DNA from: Paralichthys olivaceus
Taxonomy: Eukaryota > Chordata > Actinopteri > Pleuronectiformes > Paralichthyidae
Reading direction: 5' to 3'
Assembly: GCF_024713975.1 (NCBI RefSeq)
Contig: NC_091116.1
Location: 13,050,986-13,114,985, forward strand
Length of the DNA: 64,000 bases
Position numbers and translations under genes: made by a program. The first letter of the stretch is position 1, and each line of letters opens with the position of its first letter. This document shows, one piece after another, positions 1-11,800 of the stretch. Below the pieces are notes generated by a model. That model worked only from the letters and a program-made list of their open reading frames with translations, had not been told where the DNA came from and ran no database searches.

Positions 1-730
1 TGAGGCGTCAGAAAACACTTTGTGTGATGACAGAGGTAGAAAAATAGTCTCCCGTGTGGGTTTATCTTCTGCTGTGTGAGGGAAAAAAAATCAATTTCAG
101 GGATTATTTTAAATGCAAAAGTGACTTTTATCACATGAAAAGTAGAAATTTCATGCACAAACTGACACTTGAGGAACGCCAGTGGTCTTTAATCCCATTA
201 CATCCGTGTTCCAGGCCTCCAAGTTTTAATTAGTCTCTGTCTCTGTCGTAATTGGATGTTTTGGATTGTAATTATGTTTCCCACGTTTTCATCAAGGGTC
301 TGGTAGTTTCTACTAAAGGGCAGAGGGCGATGGAAACAAGGCCGGCTGACAGCTCCTAATACGCTGCCCACCGCTGACAAATTGGAAACTCCCAGAGATC
401 AATAGGGCGCCGCCTCGGCAGCTTGGCAAGTGGAGGAGATATTCTTATTAGGTCCGAACTCCAAATGGCCCGCTGCCGGCCCAAAGTTCACCATCATAAC
501 TTCCATCCCCTTGACCTTTCCGTCTCTGGTTCTTTGTAAATGTTTTATTGGCCGTCCAGGCTCAGCGCTGACATCTGACCTTCAGCGGAGCAGGTCTCCT
601 CTTTGCCGCGGCTCCCCTTGATTGCTGCTTCTGTCTCCGCCGCTGTTGTTTTTGTTGCGTCAAATGTAACCAAAGTCCCCGTGAGGTTTGTGCCGCGCTG
701 ACTCCGAACGCCTCCGTGTGTTGTTTGCAG
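1..730 (+). other. nckap5: nckap5 intron (left edge) before the first visible exon
   Basis: No coding exon is visible here. The segment ends in a normal acceptor (TTTGCAG at 724-730). Positions about 200-480 are non-repetitive and carry several AATTA-type homeodomain words (TTTTAATTAG near 225, TGTAATTATG near 267), so a conserved noncoding element is possible but not shown. Small open frames on both strands here have no exon-like features. Confidence 0.5.
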
Positions 731-2877
731 GAGCAGAACTCGACGCTGGCCTCGGAGAACGAAAGCCAGAGGGAACAGTACGAGCGCTGTCTGGATGAGG
801 TGAGTGTTGTTTGTCTTGTTTATCTGAACCAACGCCGCATTCAAGGATGCTGCGCGACCCCACAGATGTTCTACTCACCTTGAGAAGTACGCGAGTGTGC
901 GTAGGTGTGTCCTGACTCCACGTGAACAGAATGAGCAGAACATTGAGGTTTTAATGAGGTCCTGCTCTGCACATCGTGTTCCCCACAGGTGGGCAATTTA
1001 CTGGAGAAAGGCGGAGGTGAACCGTTGATATGAACAATTAACCTAGAAAAGCACCATATTTCTCTCCTGGCTCACTTTAATAAAGACGTTTGTTTCAGTT
1101 CCGCTACATTAAGCAACAACCTCAGCTCCCTGACGCCTGATTTATGCGTCAAACTTTGTTTTCCCTCTTTTTAAAAACTCTTACGCACAAACAAGGAGTC
1201 TGGACTTAAGTTGGGGGGACGAGGTCCATTCGATAATTAGATCGTTGTGCTGAGATGGTAAAAATACACAAATCACATTCTGCTCGTGTCATAAAAGCAG
1301 AGATCTCACTGTTCGATGCTTAAAACCGGCCCATTATTTGCGTCTGGCTCATCCTTACCCTGACGTGAACTGGTGGTTTACATAACAGTGCCGCTCCTCT
1401 GCCCTCTGGTTATTAATGGGAGCCTGATAAGTGTTGCTCAAGGAGCCACATGAGAGGAATAAACCAGCGCCGCTGCTTCGAGAGAAGCATGTCCGGCGGG
1501 GACGGGCTGCACAGTTTGTCCTGGAACCAACAGGCTCAGCAGAGTGAGCCGACCTGCCCCGCAGGGTGGGGGAGATGGGTGAGGAGGGAACAGGGGAGAG
1601 ACACAGAAGAGGGGTGAGGAAGAAGATTGGAAAGAAGTGAAAAAATATGAGATGGTGCTGCAATGTATTTTCAAGTTAGAGTCTGCATCCCCCCACGGAT
1701 CATATCTGGGGGTGAATTCAGCCCCCGTCTCCTCTCTCTGCTTCCCTGCCCTCACCGAGACGACTCCGCTCGGCTTCTTCCGTGTTTACCTCTCAGCTGC
1801 TTTGTGGTTGTTGTCTGTGGAAGGAAGGTTTTTTTGCTAATGATCTGGTTTTAACGATAGAAGCGGTGTGTGTGTGTGTCCCTCCAACCGCTGCGCACAA
1901 CAAAAACCTAAAGCCTGCTTTGTAACAGAAGGGATGTCTATGTTTTTTATGTCAGACCAGCTGCACGTGTAAATATTTGTGCGCGGGCAGACTTGTTTTT
2001 CGTTTCGCTCACTCACATGAAAGTCGGTAAGAATTCAAACTCTCTGTCCGAGGGACCATCACGCTTTTGTTTGATCGCTCTGTTATTTTACAAGAGGCAG
2101 ATCTGTAACTCGTCAACGCCGGTGTCCTCGTTTCACCATATTTACTCCCGTCTCTGCTCTTTCCATAAACGAAAGTGAGTGCACTCAGAGCAGCTGATGT
2201 GGCTTCACACGTTGTTAATGGGCAATCAATGGGCAGTAATCGGAGACGCTTCTCCTTCAGCGTTGCGGTCTAAATGTGGGCGAGTGTGAGCGTGTGAGAC
2301 CAATAAGGCCTCGGCACAACATCACTTAAACCAGGAACACCTCTGCTCCTACATCACGCTGTCGATACAACCATTAGGAAGTGAGTTAGACACTAGAGGA
2401 CATGTCGTGTGTGTGTGATCATAATAATTCACTTCATGTGTAAATTGGGTTTGTCTACAAAGAGCCTGTGAGGGTCATCACAATTACATTAACGTGACTC
2501 TTCTTCTTCTTCTTTTTCTTCTTTCACTTCTTTTCAAGGTGGCGAATCAAGTTGTGCAGGCGCTTCTCACCCAGAAGGTTTGTCTCTTATTTCCATTTTT
2601 CCGGTTTGACCATCGACTGCAGATAAAGACAAATGACACGTCTCCATCAATCTCAGCTGTCAGTCATGACGTCTCTTATTTAATGTGTACTTACAGTTCA
2701 GGGGTTTGATGACATGTTCTTCATTGTGACGCTCTGACTGTGTTTCTTCTGATCCAGGATCTGAGGGAGGAGTGTCTGAAGCTGCGGACCAGAGTCTTCG
2801 ACCTCGAGCAGCAGAATCGGGCGCTGGGTATTTTGTTCCAGCAGCGGATAAAACCGGCCTCCGACCTGCTCCTCCAG
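731..2877 (+). CDS. nckap5: nckap5 exons for the N-terminal coiled coil
   Basis: Three phase-0 exons of 69, 39 and 120 nt encode EQNSTLASENESQREQYERC..., VANQVVQALLTQK and DLREECLKLRTRVFDLEQQN..., a charged heptad-type helix ending SDLLLQ. The family uses this coiled coil for self-association or partner binding; which one applies here is inference. The middle exon is only 13 codons, preceded by a long pyrimidine tract (about 2500-2535). The introns 800-2538 and 2578-2757 contain nothing else I can call; open frames there are low-complexity or chance. Confidence 0.9.
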
Positions 2878-5800
2878 GTACGCTCGCCCACGCAGAGGTT
2901 CACACCTCACTGACTGTCACACTCTGCCGTTAAGGAGATTCACTGGAGCGAGTGGGGGCGGGGATTATCAAATTACTGTGAGGGGAAAGGCGGACTCACG
3001 CTAAGTCGTGATTTATTCTCACAGTCAGTCGGAGCTGCTCTGGATGCAGAAGTTATAAATTAGCCACTGAGCTAAACAGCTCAACAGACCTGAGGGATGA
3101 TAGTTGTTCTTGGTCGCAGAGACGCCGCAGTGTAAACCTACCCACTCACACTCAGCCTCGCCTGCACGCGCTCAGGTTTCAAATGAAGCAGCGGCTCCTG
3201 CAGCACACACGCCTGAGCGCTTGTTCTCATGCATTTGAAGTTGTTTTTCTCTTTGGGTTGTTATTAAAGTGCTCCGGGGTCTCAGCCACAGACAGAGGCT
3301 GCACATAAGACTGTAAATACTTTGATTTAAGAAAACTTTCTCTCCTTTACATCAATCTTTTTTTTTTTTTTGTCTCTGTCAGAAGCTGTTTTCTGGTCGG
3401 CTTTGAAGCAGAGATGAAGGAGTCGTTTAAAAGCGTGAATCCCTTGTAGTTGTTTTGCTTTATCTGGCTTTGTGGTTCAGGCTGAGGTTGCATGTGCGCA
3501 GTTTAAATGTTCTTATTTTCTAAGTCTAGGATTCACATATGCACAAACTTCTAAAAATCTTTCTGCGGGAAGAGACGAGTTATCACCTTCACATCCCACA
3601 AGATGACCACTGCACTTAGATTCTCCTCGAACTCCACATTCTCTCATCTGAAGGGGCTGAAAAGTGCCTCGGTTCATCTGTTTGATCCTTTTGAAAAACT
3701 CTGAGGCTCGTTTCAGTCGGAAAATGTGCGGAAAATTGAGTTTGCAAAAACGCAGCAGGAGATTGTCCTGGTCTCGTTCACATGAATAAATTCTGCTGCG
3801 GAAAGATCAGTGTTTAGTTCATCCACACCGGCGCTCGCCCTTATCGCCAAAAGCTTGGAATCTCCTCGTCTTCTCCGTGTACAGCTCCTCTTCTTCACCC
3901 TGAGACATTTGCATTCCTCCAGGTTCACGTCCGTCAGGTGTTAGAACCTCATCAACACGTCCTCTCGCTTTCTCACATGAGCTTTTTTCCAGACATTTTA
4001 CTTGGACACTGGAAAAAAAGTTCTGGACATTCTGGAGTCAGACATTTCCGTTCTTACTTACAGCTCCTCCAGAGAATCTCAGGAATACGTGCAGACCTCA
4101 GTGCAGCTTTGAAAGCAGCTTAATTTACTGAAAGTGTAATTATGAAACCGACAGACCTGCCACTGTATGTTTAAACCCGTTATTGTCAACTGGCATCGCA
4201 GGCCAGTGGGCTCAGTTTGAGAAGTAGGATTTCATTAATAGCGCAAATTGCCGCGGGGCCCCCTCGCTGTCAACATGAAAAGAGCATACAGCCACAAAGA
4301 AAAGAAAGAGGGAAACAGAGCCGTCAGTCCTTCTCGAGTGGAGGAGAAAAGAGAAATTGTAGAGATGAGGATGAAAAGAGATGAGGCGAGCAAGGGTAGA
4401 TAAGCGGGGAAGGACGGGAGGGTGAAAATGGAGAGGGATGAGATAGCAGAGGACCGTGAGCGCCGAGACGACAAGGAGGTAGAAATGAAAAACTCAGGGC
4501 AAAATAAAAAGCGGCAGAAATGGAGTAAATGGAGTAAAAAGAAAAAAGAAAGGAAGAGGAAGGAGAGATAATATGGCTGTGGGTGTGTTGTAAAGCTCTC
4601 TGTCACCTCCTGCTACTTTCAGCTCCATTATTGGACAGACTGGGAGATCGTCAAGTGAAACAGCAATATAAAAAGCCTGAGGAGCGATATTGATGACACC
4701 ACTGTGGGGACCAAGAGGGGCCGTCTCACTGGAGATGTGAATTCAGCCTCTCAGAAACACGATGGACTTGCATCGCGTTGACATTCACACATGAGTGTTA
4801 ACGTGTTTTCTTTGAAAGGGATTCAGCGGAAAAGAAAATCCCAGTTTTTTTCAGGGACGGGGAGCAGCACTCCTTTAAATTCTTTGTGTAAATGTCAGAT
4901 ATTAGCAAAATACGAACTCTGCCGCATTTCTGAAGGTATCTGTTTGTTTTATTGATAAAAAATATGTCTGAGTTTAATTTCTTTTTCTCTCCCGGAGCCT
5001 GAAGCAGAGAGATTTACTCTCACACACACAAGTGTATCGTTTCCCATCTTTCTCTGGACCTTTTTGCTTATCGGTAATTAAACGTTCTCTCGTTCCCCGC
5101 GGGGCGTCTTGAGTTTCTCTGATAAGGAACCGTGAAGCGTTTGATGGCGGCTGCACCAGTCGTGCACCTCCACCGACTTCAGCTGCCTCAGTTGCGTTTT
5201 CAAAAATGATGCCACGTATTCATTTCAGGAAAACCTGGCATTGACTTAAAAAATGACGGTTGTTTTCTTTAAACCGCGGCAGCCGAGGGAAAATAACCAG
5301 TCGCACAGTCCCATCCACTTATGCTGCTTATCAAGTATGACAGGCAAGTGGCAATTGAGCGGCCCATTACCGGGACAAATGCTTCGCCATTTCCGAAGCT
5401 ACTTCAGGGCCCCAAGGACACAGCACGAGCGCCTGTGACCTCATTACTGCAGGCTGTGTAGTCACACACTCGACGCTGCCAAAAAGATCCATTAGCTGAA
5501 GTTTTCTGCAGATGAAATTCACAAGAATTCAAGAATTAATTTCCATGAAAGCATTTGCAGAGCGGATTATTTAAGATAGACACTTAAATATGTTTCATCT
5601 TTGTCTCATTTCCTTTTTTTTTTTTGTGTAGTGTTTGTTGTGATGAATCGGACACATAGATCAGACTTTATGTGTGTGTTGTGTGTCTCAGGACGCCTCA
5701 ACCCCTGTGTTTTTGACAGCAGGTGCCAATACTGATATATTTGTTTGGATGCTGCTATTCTCGGCTGATATTCATTATCTTGAAATACGACCGCTGTCAA

Positions 5801-8800
5801 GCCCAAACCGACACAGAACATTCGCAGTAAACCTCTAAATCTTTCTTGAGAGGGACACGGTCCTGCACTAATGTCATTATTCCCGACTTTATCCAATAAT
5901 TAATAAAAGGCCAATATTTGCATGATGTATTACAGCCTTCCGGGCATTAATGGGAATTTTTAGATCTCGGCCTTGAACCTGAAGAAGTTCAAGCGGCGTA
6001 CACCCGCCCTTGTCATCTACCGTTTCCTTTGACTAACCCCCCCTCAGTGACCCTCTGACACTATTGACTGAATCCTTGATGAGGCTGCTGAGGAGGTGAA
6101 ATCCGGCACGCTGCGATAAGATCATAGCCTCCTGTGACACCTCAGCCACTCCCTTCCAGAGTGGATGGCGAGGAGCTGCAGGGATGCGGCATCGGAGCAA
6201 ATTTCAATTTCATGACTTTAAAAGTGGATAAAAAGCCATCTGCCGTCTTTAGAGTCCAAACCAGTGCGGCCGAAAATCATACGAATCCACCACATCTGCA
6301 TATTTGGTGATTTTAATTCCACAAAATTCAGAAATACACTCAATTAAACAAGGTCATCAAGGTTTTCAAACACTGAGCCTGGTGGCGATGTGTTTCCATG
6401 GCGCCGTGACCAAGTCGCTGGCGGTTAAAAAGTCGGCCCCTCTGAAAGCTTCATCACGAGCTCGCATCGAAGATTTTCCAGGATGTTGAAAGTTGAGGAG
6501 AGAAAAATGAAGGTCACTACCTTTCATACAACACAAACACGTGTGTGAGTGTGTGTGATTGTGTAATTTTTACTCCTGGCATGAAACGCGGTGTAAGATC
6601 AAGTGTTTTGTTCCAGCACATTTCCAGTTTAAGTTAATTTGAGCGCAGGGAACGTTGTGTAATTAAGCTCAGGGATTAAAACGTGGAAATATATTTGGTT
6701 TTGTATCCTCCTCTCTGAAGAGTTAAATAACAGAGGAGGCTGCGGACGAGCGTATGAATTAAAGGAAAAAAATCAAAAGGAATCCCTTACTCCCTGATGC
6801 AATTATTTCCGATTCACATTCTTTTTTTTTCAGTCAATGACATTAATGACTTTGAGGCAAGAATCCGAGCTCTGTGTGGCGCCGCTGAAGGGAATCCGAT
6901 GTGCACTTGTTCGGCTGTCAAATTATTGTATGTGGAAAAAAATGTGTGTTTCGATATTTATGATTTAGCATAAGAGCCGACAAATTTTTATAAATATTAA
7001 ATTTGAAGTGGTTTTCTGAGACGCCACAAAAAGAATTTAACGTCATATCTCCTCATCGCTCTTTGTTGTTGTTGTTGTTGTTGTTGTGTCCATCTCCGAT
7101 CATGCACTGACGCTCCTTTTAATTTCCTGAAATCCCCGATGTTCACGACGGCGTGTCCTTCCTTTGCCTTTCAGAAACTCCACTCCCGCATCATGGATCT
7201 GTCTGCCGCAGACTTACTTCTGGAGCCGGAGCGGAGCAAGGCCTTCTTGCTTTCCAGGAACACGGACTCTCCGTCTAATGTGAGCTCAAACACGCATGAC
7301 GCAGGGCGCTATTCTTTTTCTCCGTCGTGTAATTCGTCCAGGTAGCATAACTGCACCCCTCAAGAAATCATTAGAAGATATTAAAATACAGAGCAAACAG
7401 CAGGGGGCCGTGACCCCTCCTCTGCCCTCAGCAGGAAGAGCCGGCACTAAGAGGAATAAATCCTTGTCATATTACCAGAAAAGCATCGATTGAGACTCGT
7501 CGTCAGTAAAAACGACTCCATAGGACACTGTGGTACATTACTCATCTTATGTATTATGCATTAAGGTCTGAAAATGAGTTTGCTCTATTCTTTTGAGCTT
7601 TTCCCCCCTCGGAGGACGTCACCTGATCAACTGGGAAGACGACCGAGGAAATGAAATAATAATACTGTGAATTATAAATCCTCAAGTTACGTGAATGTGC
7701 CAGAGAATCACATCCTCTGGAAGAGCACGTGTTAAGTGATACACACAAGTGACACTAATTGTGACAGTGGATGGATCCTGTTTCCTTATTTTGAATCGTT
7801 TATTTGCATAATCAAATTTTCTGCAATGAGATGCAAACTGGATTTGCTGTCTTGCGGTGACGTGTAGGTGAAGTGTAGAAGAGAAACTTACGATAAGACC
7901 ATTTATTTTCCGAGGGTTAACGAATTTTTCCTGCACAAGATGTCTCTCTCTAACGTCACGTCTCCTCTCAGGAGGTCCAGTCGAACGGAAAGTCCGGTCT
8001 GCCTGTGACCAAGTGTCTGAGCCAGCTGAGTCTGACGGTGGCGGCGCCTGTTTACCCGCGCAGCAGCTGCAGCAGCAGCGAGTTGTCGCTGTCGAGCGCA
8101 TGCAGCGAATTCTCCAGCGGCTCCTACACCTGGAATGACGGACGCTCCTGTGGGAAAACGGTAAGCACGCACAAGATCCCTGATACAGGTTCTTTAGGAA
8201 CTTTGATTTTATTTTTATTGCCCTAATTAATCTAATTTCTTAGATGAGCGTTTAAAAAGCAGCAGGTTTTGTGACATTGACCCTTTCTGTCTTTGCACTT
8301 TCCGCCCTGTAGTCGTCCCTGACCTGGGAGAAGAGGCTGAGTTTGGGTTCATCAGCTCCCAGTAACATCTGCGCCCCACCGGAGGAGCAGGTGCCCACAC
8401 GACGCAAGGAGAGCCACATCCTGGAGGGACTCAGAAAGCTTCAGAGGAGGAGACACAGGAGCTCCTCGTGTTCATCCAGGGTCTCAAGGTCAGGGGACAA
8501 AGACTGCATGAACTCCAACGAGGGCATCTACTCCCTGGGGATCAAGAGCACTGGCAAAGGGGTTTCCAAGCCCACACAGGAGGGGAGAACTTCTGCTGCC
8601 GGGGCCAAGAAGTTCTCGTATGATTCTGATGATGCAGACGATGAACTGGCACATTCCAACCGTGGAGACAACATCCCCACCAAGGACGGATGGTTTTACT
8701 GTAGGAGACGCTCCCGCAGCATCTCAGAGAGTTTATGCAGCTGGGAGGGGATCCAGGACGGTGGAGGTGACTCAGGTCCCGTGGCTACGAAACAGCCCTC

Positions 8801-11800
8801 AGGTTACGACTCGAAAGAGCATCCTGAGAAACTCATGAGCTTCATTAACAGTTTTCTCCCTGAGGGACGGCGGATGTCAGCTTTTTCCAAACCAACCAAG
8901 CTGCACCACAAGCCCCCTGATCCTGAGGGTCCCAACCACCTCTCTGATGTGGACGATCCAGCGCAGCTCACCTCTGGGTCCAGTGACGTCCGCATGTCCT
9001 TCAGCCAGCCAGCAGAGCAGGCAGAGAGGGACTCCAAGAGGCTGTCGAGGGAGGCTGCCAAGCTGCTGGCCCAGCAGTGTTTGAGACGAGAGCAGGGACG
9101 CACCCAGTCTGCGGACGGGAGGCCCCGACCTTTCAGCTTAATTAAGGAGCCCAAAGTGGCCACATGCACTCAGTCTGAGGAAAGTATCCTGTCCATATTT
9201 GACGCAGAAGGAGAGCCCATCGAACTTTGTGCTCAGAAACTCACAGCAGGTGCCGGGTCTCGACAGGACGTTCAAGGTAGCAAAGCGGTTGCTGATTACA
9301 CGGAGCTGGTGCCGCAGGAGAGACCAACGCGACAGACGGCAGCAAACACAAGGAACTACAGCGTTCTCGAATCTCCGGAAAAACCCTCAGAGTATCAGAT
9401 CAGGACGAGAAGGACGAGCAGAGAGAGCAGTGCAGAGAGGTTATCGATGCAGCTGACTCCACAACGGAAGCTGATCAAACCCCCGAGCAGCCGAGCCACT
9501 AAAGGCCTCTCGATCCCTCCCATGACTGACTCTGCTAGTCCGAAGTGCAGCGGTTCGAAGATACCAGGTCGTAACAAACCTTCTGCTTCCCCGCTGAGAC
9601 TGTCTAAGGGCTCCTCCGCCGAACAGAGCAACTCAGGACCCTCTGGTCAGGAGAAATCCCCCTCCTCCTCTTCGACAGTTAAAATCTCCAGGTTCATCAA
9701 GACGCCAGGAAACTCCCAGAGCCCGAAGGCAGTGAACTCCAAATCTCCCAGCAGGGCCGAGTGGAGTAAGGCCTCCTCCTCCTCCGCAGGTTCCCCGCAC
9801 CTGTCGAGGAGGCACCTGGAGTACGCTGACAACGTGGAACAGCCGACCAGAGACAAACACTGTGAACCCAGCAAAAACAAACTCAGGTCCCCTTCTCCTC
9901 CCCCTCCCCCGGGCCGCACCACCTCCTTGCTCATCAGACCAAACTACGAAGGGTCGCCTCAAGCACATAAACCAGGCGCAGCTCAACAAGCCACACCGAC
10001 CACTGTGAGGGGCCCTCCCCCAAGTTACCACACTTCACTCTTACCAAATATGCAAAGTACTCTGCCCATCAAGGATAAAGACTGTTTAGACTTAGATGCC
10101 GGCTACGGGACCGCACTTTCACCTCAGAAACTGGTCGACAAAACCAGTCAGCACCTTCAAAAGTCCCCCGCCATGACTCAGACGTCGACGAAAGGCACTT
10201 CCAAGCGAATGACCACGAAAGACTACCTCCCCCCTGCAAACTCAGGGTGTGCTCCCGAACCCGAAACCGCACCTAAAGGCTCTAAGAATGTCCCTCCTCC
10301 CTACAGTGCCCTCCGAGGCTCCGCGCTCCAGAGCTCATTTGCAAGTAAAAGAGGATCAACCCACGAAAATGTGCATCACTCAGTGCAGAAGGCCTCTATT
10401 AGTTTACCTGTGGCGTTTCAGGAAACCCCTCAAAGTAAGACAGAGACGCAAGCTGTCGTCAGTCCACCCAGCTCAGTCATGATGTCCCCGAACTCAGCGG
10501 AAAAAGCCTCAAAGACTCGAATCCCGATGGGGTTTAAAGCATTTTTAAAATCTCCCCCCAGCCATAAAAATAGTCTGTCTGTACCAGGAAAGCAAGAGAA
10601 AGATCATATCAACTCGGTCTCCAAGGAAACAGTGACTTCAAATGCTTCGACGCAGTGTGACAGCGTGCAGCCGGCGTACAGTATTGATTCCCCCTCCAAG
10701 ATGTCCACGACAGAGGGGAAAGGTGACGTCCAGAGTAGGTTACTGGAAGGGGAAGCTGCTGAGGAGGGGGATGTTTGCGATAAGGGGAAAAGGAGCAGTC
10801 AACTTTTCTCTAGATCCATATCTGTCACCACCAAACCTCATCTAAAGCCGGCCCTGGGGATGAACGGAGCCAAAGCCCGCAGCCAGAGTTTCAGCACCAA
10901 CTACATCGAGAAACCCAACATCAACGCCCTCGATGTGCCGGGAAAAATCCGAACGCAGATCATCACCAACTCAGGTGAACGCGGGAACTCTCTCTCCAGA
11001 CAGGGCTCCCTGGAGGTGCCCAGTGTTGTGTTAGCGGAGAGCCAGGTCCACTCTCCCAGGACCAGGCTGAGCCTCTACGGCGGCATTACGGGGTCCAGCG
11101 GTCAAAACGTTCTTCCTGAGAGAAACTCAAGATCAGGCCCTAAAGGCGAGGGGTCGCAGGGTGCAGGGAAAGGGGAGGCGATCACCTCCCCATCTCAGAA
11201 GGAGGCGCGTAGCTTACCCATCAGCGACAGGACTGGTTTGAACAACATCCGTAAGCCGGCAAAAGTTGCCTCTCATCCGCAGCTTCAGCCTCCGTCCTCT
11301 TGTGTGTACAGCTCAGAGAACCCTGTGCGGGAGGCGGTCGGCATAGCAACCACCGCTAATGAGCAAGACTTCAGCAGGGAAGTCAAAACTCAGACAGACT
11401 CGCCAAACAGACCTGCAGATGTGGAGGAGAAGAAAGTCAGCCCCACGACCTGCACTATTGAGGAGAAAGTCATGATGGGAATCGAAGAGAACTTGCAGAA
11501 ATGTCAAGAGCAGGGCAAGGTCGCCGCCAGCGAGGCCAAACAGAAGACCGGGCCCTCTCTGGCAAACTGGTTTGGCCTCCGCAAGAGCAAACTCCCGGCC
11601 CTGAGCGGCAAGAAAACGGACGCCCCCAAAGGGAAGGACGAGAAGAAAGAGCTGAAGATCGGATCGGTGCTCGGAGGGAAACAGATGAAGTCTGACAAGA
11701 AGAAGGACAAGAAGAAAAACGAGGAGGTGCAGACTCTGTCGGAGATGAACAACAAGCTCAGCTCCATCATGGACCACTGCAACAATCAGATGGGTCAGAT

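Noticed and set aside
4235..4606. 123-residue Ser/Phe-rich antisense frame in a nckap5 intron
   Set aside because: Complement of a GA-rich stretch; low complexity.
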